Assembly (NCBI RefSeq): GCF_009617995.1
Contig: NZ_CP044129.1
Coordinates: 1,798,001-1,862,000, forward strand
DNA from: Halomicrobium sp. LC1Hm
Lineage (GTDB): Archaea > Halobacteriota > Halobacteria > Halobacteriales > Haloarculaceae
DNA length: 64,000 nt
Reading direction: 5' to 3'
The notes under the pieces were generated by a model. That model worked only from the letters and a program-made list of their open reading frames with translations. It did no database searches and was not told the DNA's origin. Numbering within the stretch: the first letter of the stretch is position 1; each line of letters begins with the position of its first letter. Positions 1 to 9,413 of the stretch are shown piece by piece. The translations under genes and the position numbers were made by a program.

Positions 1-118
1 ACGCAGTCCAACTATAAGATGACCCCTGCCCCAACCGCACCGATGATCGCGACGCCACCCCGCGCCAGCGTGAGGATCGAAAGCGGTTTTACGGGGCAAA
101 CAAAACGACCTATTGCGA

Positions 119-203
119 GCAGGGATAGCCAAGTTTGGCCAACGGCGCAGCGTTCAGGGCGCTGTCCCGTAGGGGTCCGCAGGTTCAAATCCTGCTCCCT
201 GCA
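119..203 (+). tRNA. tRNA-Leu (CAG)
   Basis: This is a class II tRNA. A 7-bp acceptor stem pairs GCAGGGA (119-125) with TCCCTGC (196-202), followed by discriminator A at 203. The anticodon stem CAGCG/CGCTG encloses the loop TTCAGGG, giving anticodon CAG. A long variable arm and the T-loop motif GGTTCAAATCC are visible. It reads CUG codons, the dominant Leu codon in such GC-rich genomes, and sits directly upstream of the ribosomal protein operon in the same direction. CCA is not encoded. Bases 1-118 upstream show no supportable gene. Confidence 0.96.
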
Positions 204-226
204 CTTTCTCACACAGGAGGAACGTC

Positions 227-574
227 ATGAGTAAGACTAATCCGAGACTCAGTAGTCTCATCGCCGACCTGAAATCCGCCGCCCGTTCGGGCGCGGACGT
301 CTGGGGCGACATCGCCGAGCGTCTCGAAAAGCCACGACGCACGCACGCGGAAGTCAACCTCGGCCGTATCGAACGATACGCCCAGGAAGACGAGACCGTC
401 ATCGTGCCCGGCAAGGTGCTCGGTTCCGGCGTCCTGCAGAAGGACGTGACCGTCGCAGCTGTCGACTTCTCCGGAACGGCCGAGAAGAAGATCGACCAGG
501 TTGGAGAGGCAGTATCGCTCGAAACCGCAGTCGAACAGAACCCCGAGGGCTCGGAGGTGCGCATCATCCAATGA
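227..574 (+). CDS. rpl18e: 50S ribosomal protein L18e
   Basis: The protein has 115 residues, the usual size of archaeal L18e, a component of the large subunit related to bacterial L15. Recognisable parts are the N-terminal [12 protein letters not shown] segment and the core with [11 protein letters not shown]. It is the first gene of the operon, 23 bases after tRNA-Leu, and an AGGAGG Shine-Dalgarno lies just before the ATG. Its stop overlaps the start of rpl13, so translation is probably coupled. Confidence 0.96.
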   Translation: MSKTNPRLSSLIADLKSAARSGADVWGDIAERLEKPRRTHAEVNLGRIERYAQEDETVIVPGKVLGSGVLQKDVTVAAVDFSGTAEKKIDQVGEAVSLETAVEQNPEGSEVRIIQ

Positions 575-1017
575 GCGTCGCAGAATTCGACGCGGACGTC
601 GTCGTCGACGCCCGCGACTGCATCTTCGGACGCGTCGCTTCCAACGTCGCACAGCGCGCGCTCGACGGCGAGACGATCGCCGTCGTCAACGCCGAAGAGG
701 CCGTCATCACGGGTAACGAGGACCAGATCATGGAGAAGTTCGAGAAGCGCCGCGAGGTCGGCTCCGATCGAGGTCCGTACTACCCGAAGCGACCGGACGG
801 CATCTTCAAGCGCTCGATCCGCGGGATGCTTCCCCACAAGAAGACCCGCGGTCGCGAGGCACTCTCGAACGTCCGCGTCTACGTGGGCAACCCCTACGAG
901 GACCACGACCTCGACGCGGAGATTCTGGAGGGGACCTCGCTGGATCGACTGTCGAACATCAAGTTCGTCTCGCTCGGAGACGTCAGCGAATCCATCGGAG
1001 CGAACGTAACATGGTAA
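571..1017 (+). CDS. rplM: 50S ribosomal protein L13
   Basis: This is a 148-residue archaeal/eukaryal-type L13 (eukaryotic L13a). The family core is visible as [16 protein letters not shown] near the N-terminus and [16 protein letters not shown] in the middle. It assembles into the large ribosomal subunit. The ATG overlaps the rpl18e stop by four bases and its 3' end overlaps rps9 by seven bases, typical of a tightly coupled ribosomal operon. Confidence 0.97.
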   Translation: MSVAEFDADVVVDARDCIFGRVASNVAQRALDGETIAVVNAEEAVITGNEDQIMEKFEKRREVGSDRGPYYPKRPDGIFKRSIRGMLPHKKTRGREALSNVRVYVGNPYEDHDLDAEILEGTSLDRLSNIKFVSLGDVSESIGANVTW

Positions 1018-1409
1018 CGAACACCTCTGGCAAGAAGAAGACGGCCGTCGCCCGCGCGACCGTTCGCGAGGGCGAGGGTCGGGTACGTATCGACTCCCAG
1101 CCGGTCGAGCTGGTCGATCCCGAGCTGGCCCAGCTGAAGATGCTGGAGCCGTTCCGGATCGCCGACGACGACCTGCGCGAGCAGGTCGACGTGGAGGTCT
1201 CCGTCGAAGGTGGCGGCGTCATGGGCCAGGCCGACGCGGCCCGGACCGCGATCGCACGCGGCCTCGTCGACCACACCAACGACGCCGAACTCCGTGACGC
1301 GTTCATGGAGTTCGACCGCTCGCTGCTGGTCAACGACGTTCGCCAGTCCGAAGCCAAGAAGTGGGGCGGCCCCGGCGCACGGGCCCGCTACCAGAAGTCC
1401 TACCGCTAA
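1011..1409 (+). CDS. rpsI: 30S ribosomal protein S9
   Basis: The protein has 132 residues. S9 hallmarks are the N-terminal [17 protein letters not shown] segment and the C-terminus [14 protein letters not shown], whose basic tail reaches the P-site tRNA in known ribosome structures. The ATG lies within the end of rpl13. It is followed after 11 bases by rpoN, the standard archaeal order. Confidence 0.97.
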   Translation: MVTNTSGKKKTAVARATVREGEGRVRIDSQPVELVDPELAQLKMLEPFRIADDDLREQVDVEVSVEGGGVMGQADAARTAIARGLVDHTNDAELRDAFMEFDRSLLVNDVRQSEAKKWGGPGARARYQKSYR

Positions 1410-1420
1410 GGTGATATGAT

Positions 1421-1621
1421 ATGATGGTACCGGTCCGGTGTTTCACCTGTGGTAACGTCGTCGCCGAGCACTGGGAGGAGTTCAAGGCCCGCACCCGCGA
1501 AGCCGAGGAGCCAGAGGACCCCGAAAAGGTCCTCGACGAACTCGGCGTCGAGCGCCACTGCTGTCGCCGGATGCTCGTCTCGCACAAGGACCTCGTCGAC
1601 ATCGTGGCACCCTATCAATGA
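1421..1621 (+). CDS. rpoN: DNA-directed RNA polymerase subunit N
   Basis: This is a 66-residue zinc-binding subunit, homologous to eukaryotic Rpb10, that bridges the polymerase assembly platform. The zinc site is formed by CFTCG near the N-terminus and the paired cysteines of HCCRRM near the C-terminus. Two tandem ATG codons (1421 and 1424) are possible; [11 protein letters not shown] matches how the family usually begins. The TGA overlaps the rpoK start region. It is unrelated to bacterial sigma-54, which shares the symbol. Confidence 0.96.
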   Translation: MMVPVRCFTCGNVVAEHWEEFKARTREAEEPEDPEKVLDELGVERHCCRRMLVSHKDLVDIVAPYQ

Positions 1622-1794
1622 TGGTTCAGGAAAACCGCTACGAGAAGGCGCGGATCATCGGTGCGCGAGCGCTGCAGGTGGCTTTCGGTGCGCCGGTGCT
1701 CATCGACACCGAGCAGACCCAGCCGATCCTCATCGCGGCCGAGGAGTACGACGCTGGCGTCCTGCCCTTCACAGTTCGACGAGGTGACAACTGA
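1621..1794 (+). CDS. rpoK: DNA-directed RNA polymerase subunit K
   Basis: This gene encodes 57 residues (58 if the ATG at 1618 is used). The protein reads [19 protein letters not shown] and continues with FGAPVLID, the signature of archaeal RpoK (Rpb6/omega homologue), which stabilises the largest polymerase subunits. It begins on the rpoN stop and its TGA shares bases with the enolase ATG at 1794. Gene order and the conserved RYEKAR segment make the assignment firm despite the small size. Confidence 0.95.
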   Translation: MVQENRYEKARIIGARALQVAFGAPVLIDTEQTQPILIAAEEYDAGVLPFTVRRGDN

Positions 1795-2999
1795 TGACGC
1801 TCATCACGGACGTACGACTGCGCCGCGTGCTCGACTCGCGTGGCAACGCGACGGTCGAGGCCGACGTGCTCACCGAGAGTGGCGGCTTCGGACGCGGCAA
1901 GGCACCGAGCGGAGCGAGTACCGGCGAGTACGAGGCCATCGAGTTGCCTGCCAACGAGGCGATCGCGCGGGCACGCGAGGACGCGCTGCCCCGACTGATC
2001 GGCGAGGTTCACGCCGGCAATCAGCGTGACGTCGACGCGGCGCTTCACGCGGCAGACGGGACCGACGACTTCTCGGAGATCGGGGCCAACAGCGCCGTCG
2101 CCATCTCGATGGCGGCCGCGAAGGCCGGAGCCGACGTGCTCGGTGCGCCGCTGTACCAGCACCTCGGTGGCACGTTCCGGGGCAACGAGTACCCGACGCC
2201 GCTTGGCAACATCATCGGCGGCGGCGAACACGCCGCGGACGCGACGAACATCCAGGAGTTCCTCGCAGCACCCGTCGGTGCGCCAAGCGTCGAGGACGCC
2301 GTCTTCGCCAACGCCGCGGTCCACCAGGAAGTCCACGACATCCTCGCCGAGCGGGACCTGCCCGCCGGCAAGGGTGACGAGGGCGCGTGGGCACCGTCGG
2401 TCTCCGACGACGAGGCCTTCGAGATCATGGCCGAGGCGGTCGAGACCGTCGCGGACGATCTCGGCTTCGCGATCTCCTTCGGCCTGGACGTGGCCGGCGC
2501 GGAACTGTACGACGCCGAAGAAGACGGCTACGTCTACGACGATCAGATCCGCTCGGCCGAGGAGCAGATCGACTACATCGCCCAGAAGGTCGAGGAGTAC
2601 GACCTCGTCTACGTCGAGGACCCGCTCGACGAGAACGACTACGAGGCCTTCGCCGACCTGACCGACCGGGTCGGCGACCAGACGCTGATCTGTGGCGACG
2701 ATCTGTTCGTCACCAACGTCGAGCGCCTGCAGGCCGGTATCAACGCCGGTGCAGCGAACTCCATCCTCATCAAGCCCAACCAGATCGGGACGCTCACGGA
2801 CGCCGTGGACGCCATCGAACTGGCCCGGGACAACGGGTACGCGTCCGTCGTCTCCCATCGCAGCGGTGAGACGGAAGACGCCACGATCGCACACCTCGCC
2901 GTCGCGACCGACGCACCGTTCATCAAGACGGGCGCGGTCGGTGGCGAGCGAACAGCCAAGCTGAACGAACTCATCCGAATCGAGGACAACGCAGTATGA
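1794..2999 (+). CDS. eno: enolase (phosphopyruvate hydratase)
   Basis: The 401-residue enzyme converts 2-phosphoglycerate to phosphoenolpyruvate in the cytoplasm. Visible family features are the mobile-loop segment [12 protein letters not shown] near residue 40, the metal-binding acidic residues in YVEDPL and CGDDLFVTN, the catalytic Lys around residue 327 in LIKPNQIGT, and SHRSGETED around residue 354. It is about 20-30 residues shorter than most bacterial enolases, as is usual in haloarchaea. It overlaps rpoK and rpsB by four bases each. Confidence 0.97.
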   Translation: MTLITDVRLRRVLDSRGNATVEADVLTESGGFGRGKAPSGASTGEYEAIELPANEAIARAREDALPRLIGEVHAGNQRDVDAALHAADGTDDFSEIGANSAVAISMAAAKAGADVLGAPLYQHLGGTFRGNEYPTPLGNIIGGGEHAADATNIQEFLAAPVGAPSVEDAVFANAAVHQEVHDILAERDLPAGKGDEGAWAPSVSDDEAFEIMAEAVETVADDLGFAISFGLDVAGAELYDAEEDGYVYDDQIRSAEEQIDYIAQKVEEYDLVYVEDPLDENDYEAFADLTDRVGDQTLICGDDLFVTNVERLQAGINAGAANSILIKPNQIGTLTDAVDAIELARDNGYASVVSHRSGETEDATIAHLAVATDAPFIKTGAVGGERTAKLNELIRIEDNAV

Positions 3000-3775
3000 G
3001 CGGCAACGAAAACGAAGGTCTCGACGCAGAGGACTCCGACTTCGACCCCGAAGACGACGTCGAAGCAGAGGCCGACGCCGAGGCTACCGACACTGAGGAA
3101 CCGGCCGCCGACGCCGAGGCCAGCGAGGCCGACGCCGAGGCTGAAGAAGCTGACGAGGGACCGTCCCTCGACGAGGACGTCATGCCCGACGACGAGGCAG
3201 ACCTCCTCATCCCCGTCGAGGAGTACCTCGGCGCGGGCGTCCACATCGGGACCCAGCAGAAGACCCAGGACATGGAGCGGTTCATCCACCGCGTCCGGAC
3301 CGACGGGCTGTACGTGCTGGACGTCTCGATGACGGACTCGCGCATCCGCACGGCGGCGGACTTCCTCGCGAACTACGACCCCGAGCAGATCCTCGTGGCC
3401 TCCTCGCGACAGTACGGTCGGTTCCCGGCCGAGAAGTTCGCCGACGCCGTCGGTGCGCGGGCCCGGACCGGTCGATTCATCCCGGGGACGCTGACCAACC
3501 CCGACTACGACGGGTACATCGAGCCCGACGTGGTCGTCGTCACGGACCCGATCGGTGACGCCCAGGCCGTCAAAGAGGCGATCACCGTCGGCATCCCGGT
3601 CATCGCGATGTGTGACTCCAACAACACCACCGCGAACGTCGACCTGGTCGTCCCGACGAACAACAAGGGGCGCAAGGCACTGTCGGTCGTCTACTGGCTA
3701 CTGGCCAACGAGACGCTCGACCGCCGTGGCTCGGACACCGTCTACGAGCTCGCCGACTTCGAGAGCGAACTGTAG
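2996..3775 (+). CDS. rpsB: 30S ribosomal protein S2 with acidic N-terminal extension
   Basis: The protein has 259 residues. The first 60 or so are an Asp/Glu/Ala-rich extension; the S2 fold then follows with [16 protein letters not shown] and [12 protein letters not shown]. Acidic extensions on ribosomal proteins are a halophile trait. It is the last gene of the operon: the next gene is 93 bases away behind its own promoter, and a T-rich stretch (GATTTTCCG) after the stop could terminate transcription. Confidence 0.97.
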   Translation: MSGNENEGLDAEDSDFDPEDDVEAEADAEATDTEEPAADAEASEADAEAEEADEGPSLDEDVMPDDEADLLIPVEEYLGAGVHIGTQQKTQDMERFIHRVRTDGLYVLDVSMTDSRIRTAADFLANYDPEQILVASSRQYGRFPAEKFADAVGARARTGRFIPGTLTNPDYDGYIEPDVVVVTDPIGDAQAVKEAITVGIPVIAMCDSNNTTANVDLVVPTNNKGRKALSVVYWLLANETLDRRGSDTVYELADFESEL

Positions 3776-3836
3776 ACGCCCCCGATTTTCCGTTCTCACA
3801 GACCCGGTAGCGACTGCGATCACCGCCGGACGGGAT

Positions 3837-3845
3837 AGTTTAAGA
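3837..3845 (+). promoter_or_regulatory. archaeal TATA box for the 3869 gene
   Basis: The AT-rich AGTTTAAGA stands out in GC-rich sequence about 28 bases before the ATG at 3869. That spacing puts the transcription start at or next to the start codon, so the mRNA is probably leaderless, as is common in haloarchaea. Confidence 0.6.
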
Positions 3846-3868
3846 GCGACGGCGGTGAACGACGCCAC

Positions 3869-4252
3869 ATGGCACAAGGAGACACGCTCGTCAACGCCCT
3901 GATCGGTGCAGCCGTCGGCACCGTCGCCGGTGCAGTGTTGCCCCTCGGACCGTTACTGGGTGGACTCACGGCGGGCTATCTGGAAGGTGGCGATCGCTCG
4001 GACGGACTCCGCGTTGGTCTCTACGCCGGTCTGGTGGCGCTGATCCCACTCGGACTGGGCGGATTCGTGGTCGGCTCCCTGTTCGGTCTCTTCGCGATCG
4101 GTGCCGGTCCCGACGGACTCGCCTTCGGGGCGCTGGGGATCGCGTTCATGCTGCTGTTGTTCGCCCTCTACGTCGCCTACGTCGTGGGCTTTAGCGCACT
4201 GGGTGGCTGGCTCGGCAACTACGTGAAGTACGACACTGAACTCGGCTCGTGA
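3869..4252 (+). CDS. DUF5518-like membrane protein
   Basis: This is a 127-residue hydrophobic protein with three or four predicted membrane segments rich in Gly, Ala and Leu and very few charges. The composition and Gly-rich helices resemble the haloarchaeal DUF5518 family, whose function is unknown; that family call is from memory. The gene has its own TATA box and is followed after one base by a second protein of the same general type, so the two probably form a bicistronic unit. Confidence 0.8.
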   Translation: MAQGDTLVNALIGAAVGTVAGAVLPLGPLLGGLTAGYLEGGDRSDGLRVGLYAGLVALIPLGLGGFVVGSLFGLFAIGAGPDGLAFGALGIAFMLLLFALYVAYVVGFSALGGWLGNYVKYDTELGS

Positions 4253-4253
4253 G

Positions 4254-4634
4254 ATGACCGGGCTGTTCCGTGACGCTGGGTGGGGCGCGGCGGTGACGGT
4301 CGTCCTCTCGGTGCTCCCCTTTTCGCCCGTCGTGGGCGGTGCCGTCGCGAGCCACCGGCGTGGCTGTCGCTACGCGGCTGGGCTGGCCATCGGCCTGCTC
4401 TCGGGCGTCGTCGCCGCGATCCCGCTGCTCGTGTTGTTCGTGCCGACGCTGCTGGTCGTCGGCTGGCTCGGCTACGGCGTCCCGCCGTCGTCACCGGCCT
4501 ACGACCTGTTTCTGGCGATCGTCTTCGGGCTGTTCGGGCTCTACACGGTCGGGCTGAGCGCGCTGGGCGGGCTCGGCGGCGTCTGGGCGCGGCTCCACAC
4601 CGACTGGGATCTCGATCCCGCCCGGTGGCTGTAG
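4254..4634 (+). CDS. DUF5518-like membrane protein, second of a pair
   Basis: The 126-residue protein has about four hydrophobic segments and a short polar tail ending DPARWL. It resembles the preceding product in size, topology and Gly/Ala-rich helices (compare VGGAVAS with LGGLTAG), which suggests a tandem duplication. It starts immediately after the previous stop and has no promoter of its own. Function is unknown. Confidence 0.77.
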   Translation: MTGLFRDAGWGAAVTVVLSVLPFSPVVGGAVASHRRGCRYAAGLAIGLLSGVVAAIPLLVLFVPTLLVVGWLGYGVPPSSPAYDLFLAIVFGLFGLYTVGLSALGGLGGVWARLHTDWDLDPARWL

Positions 4635-4692
4635 GTCGATCGACTGTCGGTTTGGTACACGATTCAAACGTCGAGAGCCCGTCGGTCACACA

Positions 4693-6027
4693 ATGGCAGA
4701 GACTCCGCCGGGGCCGAAGGGAGAACCGCTGTTCGGAAGCAGTCGCACGTACGCCCAGGACCCGTTCCGGTTCGTCGAGGCGCTCGAATCGGCGTACGGC
4801 GGCGTCGCACGCTTCGACATGGGGCCGATGGACACCCTCCTGATCGCCGAGCCGGCGCTCGTCCAGCAGATTCTCGTCGACGACGACTCGAAGTATCGGA
4901 AGCCGGACTTTCAGGACGACGCACTGGGTGACCTGCTGGGAGACGGGCTCCTGCTGAGCGAGGGCGACACCTGGCAAGAACAGCGCAAGCTGGCGAACCC
5001 GGCCTTCAGCATGGCACGCCTCGCGGACATGGACGACAGGATCGTCGATCACGCCGAGTCCCTCGTCGCCGACTGGCGGGACGGTTCGGTGGTCGACGCC
5101 GAACGCGGGATGACCCACGTCACGCTCGACGTGATCCTCGACCTGATGATGGGCGTCGAGTTGCCAGACGAGCGCGTGACGACCGTGCAGGACCAGCTCG
5201 TCCCGCTGGGGGCGCGGTTCGAGCCCGACCCGATCCGCTTCGCGATGCCCGAGTGGGTGCCCATGCCCGACGACGCCGAGTTCGACGCGGCGGTGGAGAC
5301 GCTCGACGGCGTGCTCGACGACATCTTCGAGCGCCGCCGAGGGACGACCGGCGGCGAGGACGGCCCGATGGACTTCCTCTCGATTCTCATGCGGGCACGG
5401 GATCGCGGCGAACAGTCCGAAGAGCAGTTGCGCGACGAGATGATGACGATGTTGCTCGCGGGCCACGACACGACTGCGCTGACGCTGACCTACACGTGGT
5501 TCCTCCTCTCGGAACACCCCGAGGTCGAGCAGCGACTCCACGAGGAGATCGACGCGGTCGTCGGTGACGAGCGGCCGACGATCGACCACGTTCAGGAACT
5601 GACGTACCTCGACTGGGTGATCGACGAGTCGATGCGCATGTACCCGCCCGTGTACACGATCTTCCGGACGCCGACCGAGCCGGTCGAACTCGGTGGGTAC
5701 GACGTTGCGCCGTCGACGGTCCTCATGCTGCCACAGTGGGCCGTCCACCACTCCGAGCGCCACTGGGAGAACCCGGGGGAGTTCGATCCCGAACGGTGGT
5801 CTCCGGAACGGAGCGAGGGGCGACACCGCTTCGCCTTCTTCCCCTTCGGCGGCGGCCCCCGCCACTGTATCGGCAAGCACCTCGCGCTGCTGGAGGCGAA
5901 GCTGATCGTCGCGACGGTCGCCAGCGACTACCGGCTCCGCTTCGAGGGCGAGACGCCGCTGGAACTCGTGCCGTCGCTGACGGTCCACCCGCGCCAGGAG
6001 ATGTCGATGCGGGTCGAGGAGCGGTAA
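4693..6027 (+). CDS. cytochrome P450
   Basis: The 444-residue protein has all P450 landmarks: the oxygen-activation I-helix AGHDTT around residues 256-261, the K-helix ExxR motif as E312-S-M-R315, and the heme loop FFPFGGGPRHCIGK with the thiolate ligand at C392. It begins with a Pro-rich PPGPKGEP segment and no membrane anchor, so it should be a soluble monooxygenase. Substrate and redox partner are unknown. It lies 59 bases upstream of mevalonate kinase in the same direction, so an isoprenoid-derived substrate is a reasonable but untested idea. Confidence 0.95.
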   Translation: MAETPPGPKGEPLFGSSRTYAQDPFRFVEALESAYGGVARFDMGPMDTLLIAEPALVQQILVDDDSKYRKPDFQDDALGDLLGDGLLLSEGDTWQEQRKLANPAFSMARLADMDDRIVDHAESLVADWRDGSVVDAERGMTHVTLDVILDLMMGVELPDERVTTVQDQLVPLGARFEPDPIRFAMPEWVPMPDDAEFDAAVETLDGVLDDIFERRRGTTGGEDGPMDFLSILMRARDRGEQSEEQLRDEMMTMLLAGHDTTALTLTYTWFLLSEHPEVEQRLHEEIDAVVGDERPTIDHVQELTYLDWVIDESMRMYPPVYTIFRTPTEPVELGGYDVAPSTVLMLPQWAVHHSERHWENPGEFDPERWSPERSEGRHRFAFFPFGGGPRHCIGKHLALLEAKLIVATVASDYRLRFEGETPLELVPSLTVHPRQEMSMRVEER

Positions 6028-6086
6028 GGACGAGAGACGGAGTCGGTTTCAACGGTTACTATACGGATGGCCACGCAGGGCCGAGT

Positions 6087-7070
6087 ATGGTTACAGCGAG
6101 CGCTCCCGGGAAGGTGTACCTCTTCGGGGAGCACGCGGTGGTCTACGGCGAGCCGGCGGTCCCCTGCGCGATCGAGCGCCGCGCCCGCGTGACCGTCGAG
6201 GAACGGGCAGAGGGGCTCCGCGTTCACCTCGACGATCTCACGCTTGACGGCTTCACGATCGAGTACAGCGGCGACGCGACGGATCGACCGGACGTGAACG
6301 TCTCCGAGTCCCTCGTCGAGGCGGGGGTCGGCTACATCAACGAGGCCGTCGAGCAGGCACGCGACGCCGCCGACGCGCCGGACGCGGGATTCGAGATCAG
6401 CGTCGAGAGCTCCATCCCGCTGGGTGCTGGGATCGGGTCGTCGGCGGCCGTCGTCGTCGGCGTCATCAAGGCGGCGACGGCGGAGTTGGGCGTCGAACTC
6501 GACGCTCGGGAGGTGGCCGAGCGAGCCTATCGCGTCGAGCACACCGTCCAGGACGGGGAAGCGTCGCGAGCCGATACGTTCTGCTCGGCGATGGGCGGTG
6601 CCGTTCGCGTCGAGGGCGACGACTGTCGGCGCATCGAGGGCGTCGACACGCTCCCGTTCGTCATCGGCTACGACGGCGGGGCCGGGGATACGGGCGCGCT
6701 CGTCGCTGGCGTCAGGCAGCTCCGCTCGGAGTACGACTTCGCGGCAGATACGGTCGAGGCAGTCGGCGACATCGTCCGAGAGGGCGAGCGGGCACTGCAG
6801 GCCGGCGACCTGAGCGAGCTGGGTGAGCTGATGGACTTCAATCACGGCCTGCTGTCGGCGCTGGGGGTCTCTTCGCGATCCCTGGACAGCATGGTCTGGG
6901 CGGCGCGAGACGCGGGCGCGCTGGGCGCGAAGCTCACGGGTGCTGGCGGCAACGGCTGTGTCGTCGCGCTGGACGAGACCGACGCGACGGAGACCGCGCT
7001 CTCGTACACGCCGGGCTGTGAGAACGCGTTCCGCGCGGCGCTGGACACCGAGGGGGTTCGGATCGAATGA
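6087..7070 (+). CDS. mvk: mevalonate kinase
   Basis: This 327-residue GHMP kinase phosphorylates mevalonate to mevalonate 5-phosphate. Family signatures are APGKVYLFGEHAVVYGEPA at the N-terminus, the ATP-binding loop PLGAGIGSSAAVVVG near residue 110, and the C-terminal AKLTGAGGNGC. I chose the ATG at 6087 because homologues begin right at SAPGKV; the reading frame is open further upstream but those codons lie inside the P450 gene. It overlaps the next gene by four bases, so the two consecutive pathway steps are translationally coupled. Confidence 0.96.
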   Translation: MVTASAPGKVYLFGEHAVVYGEPAVPCAIERRARVTVEERAEGLRVHLDDLTLDGFTIEYSGDATDRPDVNVSESLVEAGVGYINEAVEQARDAADAPDAGFEISVESSIPLGAGIGSSAAVVVGVIKAATAELGVELDAREVAERAYRVEHTVQDGEASRADTFCSAMGGAVRVEGDDCRRIEGVDTLPFVIGYDGGAGDTGALVAGVRQLRSEYDFAADTVEAVGDIVREGERALQAGDLSELGELMDFNHGLLSALGVSSRSLDSMVWAARDAGALGAKLTGAGGNGCVVALDETDATETALSYTPGCENAFRAALDTEGVRIE

Positions 7071-7819
7071 GTCCCGAGACGGTCGTCCTGAAACTGGGCG
7101 GGAGCGTCGTCACCGAGAAGGACCGTCCGGAGACCGTCGACACGGCGACACTGGAGCGAGCCGTCGCCGCCGTCGCGGAGAGCGACGCCGCGCTCGTGGT
7201 CGTCCACGGCGGCGGGAGCTTCGGCCACCACCACGCGGACGAACACGGCGTCTCGACGACCACCGGGACCCGCGACCCAGAGGGGGCACTCGCGATTCAC
7301 GACGCGATGGTTGAGCTGAACCGCGCCGTCGTCGAAGCGCTACGAGCGGCCGGGGTCGCCGCGCTCCCGGTCCAGCCGCTGTCGGCGGCCGCCCGCGACG
7401 AGGACGGAGCGCTCTCGCTGGCGACCGAGCCCGTCGAACGGCTCCTCGACGAGGGGTTCGTCCCCGTCTTGCACGGCGACGTGATCGCCCACGAGAACGA
7501 AGGCGTGACGGTCCTCTCTGGCGACGAACTCGTCGTGGCGCTCGCGCCGGCCGTCGACGCCGACCGGGTGGGACTGTGTTCGACTGTCCCGGGAGTGCTC
7601 GACGACACGGGATCGGTCGTCGACCGGGTCGACGCCTTCGCGGACGTTGCCGACGCGGTCGGCGACAGCGACGCGACCGACGTGACCGGCGGCATGGCCG
7701 GGAAGGTACGGGCGTTGCTGGCGCTTGGCGTGCCCGCCCAGATCTTCGGGCCGGACGCCCTCGACGCCTTCCTCGCCGGGGAAGCGCCGGGAACGACGAT
7801 CGCCGGTGGCCGGGAGTAG
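7067..7819 (+). CDS. ipk: isopentenyl phosphate kinase
   Basis: The 250-residue amino acid kinase-fold enzyme phosphorylates isopentenyl phosphate to isopentenyl diphosphate, the last step of the archaeal mevalonate pathway variant. Signatures are VVLKLGGSVVTEKD at the N-terminus, the Gly-rich VVHGGGSFGHHHA with the substrate-binding His, and VTGGMAGKVRALL near the C-terminus. The mvk-ipk pairing is the common haloarchaeal arrangement and supports the call. Confidence 0.95.
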   Translation: MSPETVVLKLGGSVVTEKDRPETVDTATLERAVAAVAESDAALVVVHGGGSFGHHHADEHGVSTTTGTRDPEGALAIHDAMVELNRAVVEALRAAGVAALPVQPLSAAARDEDGALSLATEPVERLLDEGFVPVLHGDVIAHENEGVTVLSGDELVVALAPAVDADRVGLCSTVPGVLDDTGSVVDRVDAFADVADAVGDSDATDVTGGMAGKVRALLALGVPAQIFGPDALDAFLAGEAPGTTIAGGRE

Positions 7820-7883
7820 CCGGGTCGCCCACACCTCTCACCTGGGCGAAACCTATTTGTTCGCGTTGGCTATTGTCCAACGT

Positions 7884-9146
7884 ATGGCAGTAGTCGGAAT
7901 CAGTGGCGTTTTCAGGTACGGCACCCGCTTTCTCGCCCATCTACTCGTCGTGACACTGGTCGGTATCGTCCTCGTGTTGACCGGAAACCTCCTCGGAGGG
8001 TTCCTCACCGGTACGGTCGCGAGTCCGGGTTTCAGAGCCCCGGCCACGACGGCCGGCTGGGGCGGCGTCGCGATCGCCCTCGTGGGCGTCCTCGCGACGA
8101 TCGGGGGCGTCAGCGGGCTGTTGTTCAAGCTCGTCGCCGACGGGACGGCCGTCGGGACGCGCTCGGTCCTCGAATCGGCGGACGAACTCGACGGTGAGAC
8201 CGCGGACGCCGACGAGGGAGCGGACGACGGTGTGGAAGCGAGCGACGACACCGACACCGTCCCGAACGACGCTCCCGACACGGAGCCGGTCGCACAGAGC
8301 GAGCCAGAGACCGACCAGCCAGGCCCGCAGCCGGCGTCTGAACGGTCGGGCCCCGAGCAAGTGGCCGGACAGCCCGACGCCGAGGCACCGTCCGAACAGC
8401 GTCCTGCTGCACAGGTGCAGGACGACCCTCGACAGCCGGACCGGCCGGCGGCAGAGTCGCGAGCGTCCGAGGCAGTCGAACCACAGCCGACGGACGATCG
8501 TGCGTCGAAAGCAGACACCGCCCAACGGCCCGACCAGCCCGGACCACTGGACGAGCCAGCGGGCGACCGGTCCGCGGACGAGCCCCCGAGTCGCCAGCCG
8601 GTCGACGAACCGGGAGACAGCCAGCCCGTGGCCGAGCCGACGGAGGGCCGACCCGAGACCGAGTCGACGGACGACCAGCCTGCGAACGAGCCAGCGAGCG
8701 GCCGACCGATCGACGACGCTGCCGAGAGCCAGTCCGAGCCGGACGACGAACCGAGCGACGACCCGTCGAATGGCGGACAGCCCGAGTGGACGCCGCCAGA
8801 CCCCGAAGAGTTCGAACAGCACCAGTCGACCCAGGACGACCAGTCCGACGGAGAGAGCGAGGTCGAGGAGTCGTCACCGCAAGACGATCCCTTCGTCGAT
8901 AAACAGCCTGCGCCCGACGAGACGCGCCTCGTCGACGACGAGCAGTTCGACGACTCGGTCGAGAGTGCAACGAGCTGGGAGGACCTTCAGGAGACCGCCG
9001 CCGACAGCACGACGGGCGACGACGAGGAGACCACGTCCGACGGCGACGCCTACGAAGACGATCTCGACGACGAGGACGAGAGCAGCTACTCCTTCGAGAC
9101 CAAGGGCGACAGCGATCCGCTTTCGGACGCACTCGACGGCGAGTAG
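7884..9146 (+). CDS. membrane-anchored acidic low-complexity protein
   Basis: The predicted 420-residue protein has two membrane segments (about residues 15-45 and 58-83). A very long Asp/Glu/Pro/Gln/Ser-rich tail follows to the end, with repeated DEP, QPVDEP and DDE units. A tail of this kind is expected to be disordered; which side of the membrane it faces cannot be told. I chose the ATG at 7884 because an AT-rich CCTATTTG box lies about 30 bases before it, implying a leaderless mRNA; an in-frame start inside the ipk gene is unlikely. No function is recognised. Confidence 0.8.
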   Translation: MAVVGISGVFRYGTRFLAHLLVVTLVGIVLVLTGNLLGGFLTGTVASPGFRAPATTAGWGGVAIALVGVLATIGGVSGLLFKLVADGTAVGTRSVLESADELDGETADADEGADDGVEASDDTDTVPNDAPDTEPVAQSEPETDQPGPQPASERSGPEQVAGQPDAEAPSEQRPAAQVQDDPRQPDRPAAESRASEAVEPQPTDDRASKADTAQRPDQPGPLDEPAGDRSADEPPSRQPVDEPGDSQPVAEPTEGRPETESTDDQPANEPASGRPIDDAAESQSEPDDEPSDDPSNGGQPEWTPPDPEEFEQHQSTQDDQSDGESEVEESSPQDDPFVDKQPAPDETRLVDDEQFDDSVESATSWEDLQETAADSTTGDDEETTSDGDAYEDDLDDEDESSYSFETKGDSDPLSDALDGE

Positions 9147-9413
9147 CCCGTGTCACACCCCCCGTCGCCGGAACCCCGCCGTTTTTAACAGCGGCCGTCG
9201 TAGGCCCAGGTAACCGAGCGTACGGCCGCCCGGCGAGCGGGAGGCGGCCGGCGGACGACGGTCGGGAACTACTGGTTCCCACCCATCGCGTGATCCGGGG
9301 CTACGGGGCGACCCGGTCGGCCTGCGGACCACAGGACCTGTCGAGCGAGCGATCGACGAACTGTCGTAGCCGGTACCCCCCGCGTTCGTGCGGCCTTACT
9401 CGGAGAGGCAACT
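9147..9413 (+). other. 267-base intergenic region with strong hairpins
   Basis: No protein gene is supported here. The region has its own AT-rich box (GTTTTTAACA, 9181-9190). It also has an 8-bp inverted repeat GCGGCCGT/ACGGCCGC (9191-9198 and 9222-9229) and a 6-bp hairpin GGGAAC-TACTG-GTTCCC (9264-9280). It could be a long leader of the RNase J gene or hold a small RNA; the sequence alone does not decide. Confidence 0.35.

Noticed and set aside
1-118. Hydrophobic open frame on the minus strand (C-terminus AIIGAVGAGVIL)
   Set aside because: The frame runs through the tRNA-Leu gene and has no start codon before the hydrophobic part, so I do not support a gene.
154-906. Long minus-strand open frame opposite rpl18e and rpl13
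   Set aside because: It is the usual antisense shadow of GC-rich codon usage; the opposite strand holds two clear ribosomal protein genes.
5736-6086. N-terminal extension of mevalonate kinase reaching into the P450 gene
   Set aside because: The added residues are Arg-rich out-of-frame P450 sequence; homologues begin at the ATG at 6087.
8194-9213. Long Arg/Ser-rich frame overlapping the acidic-tail gene
   Set aside because: It is a frame shadow of the repetitive Asp/Glu/Gln codons of the 7884-9146 gene.
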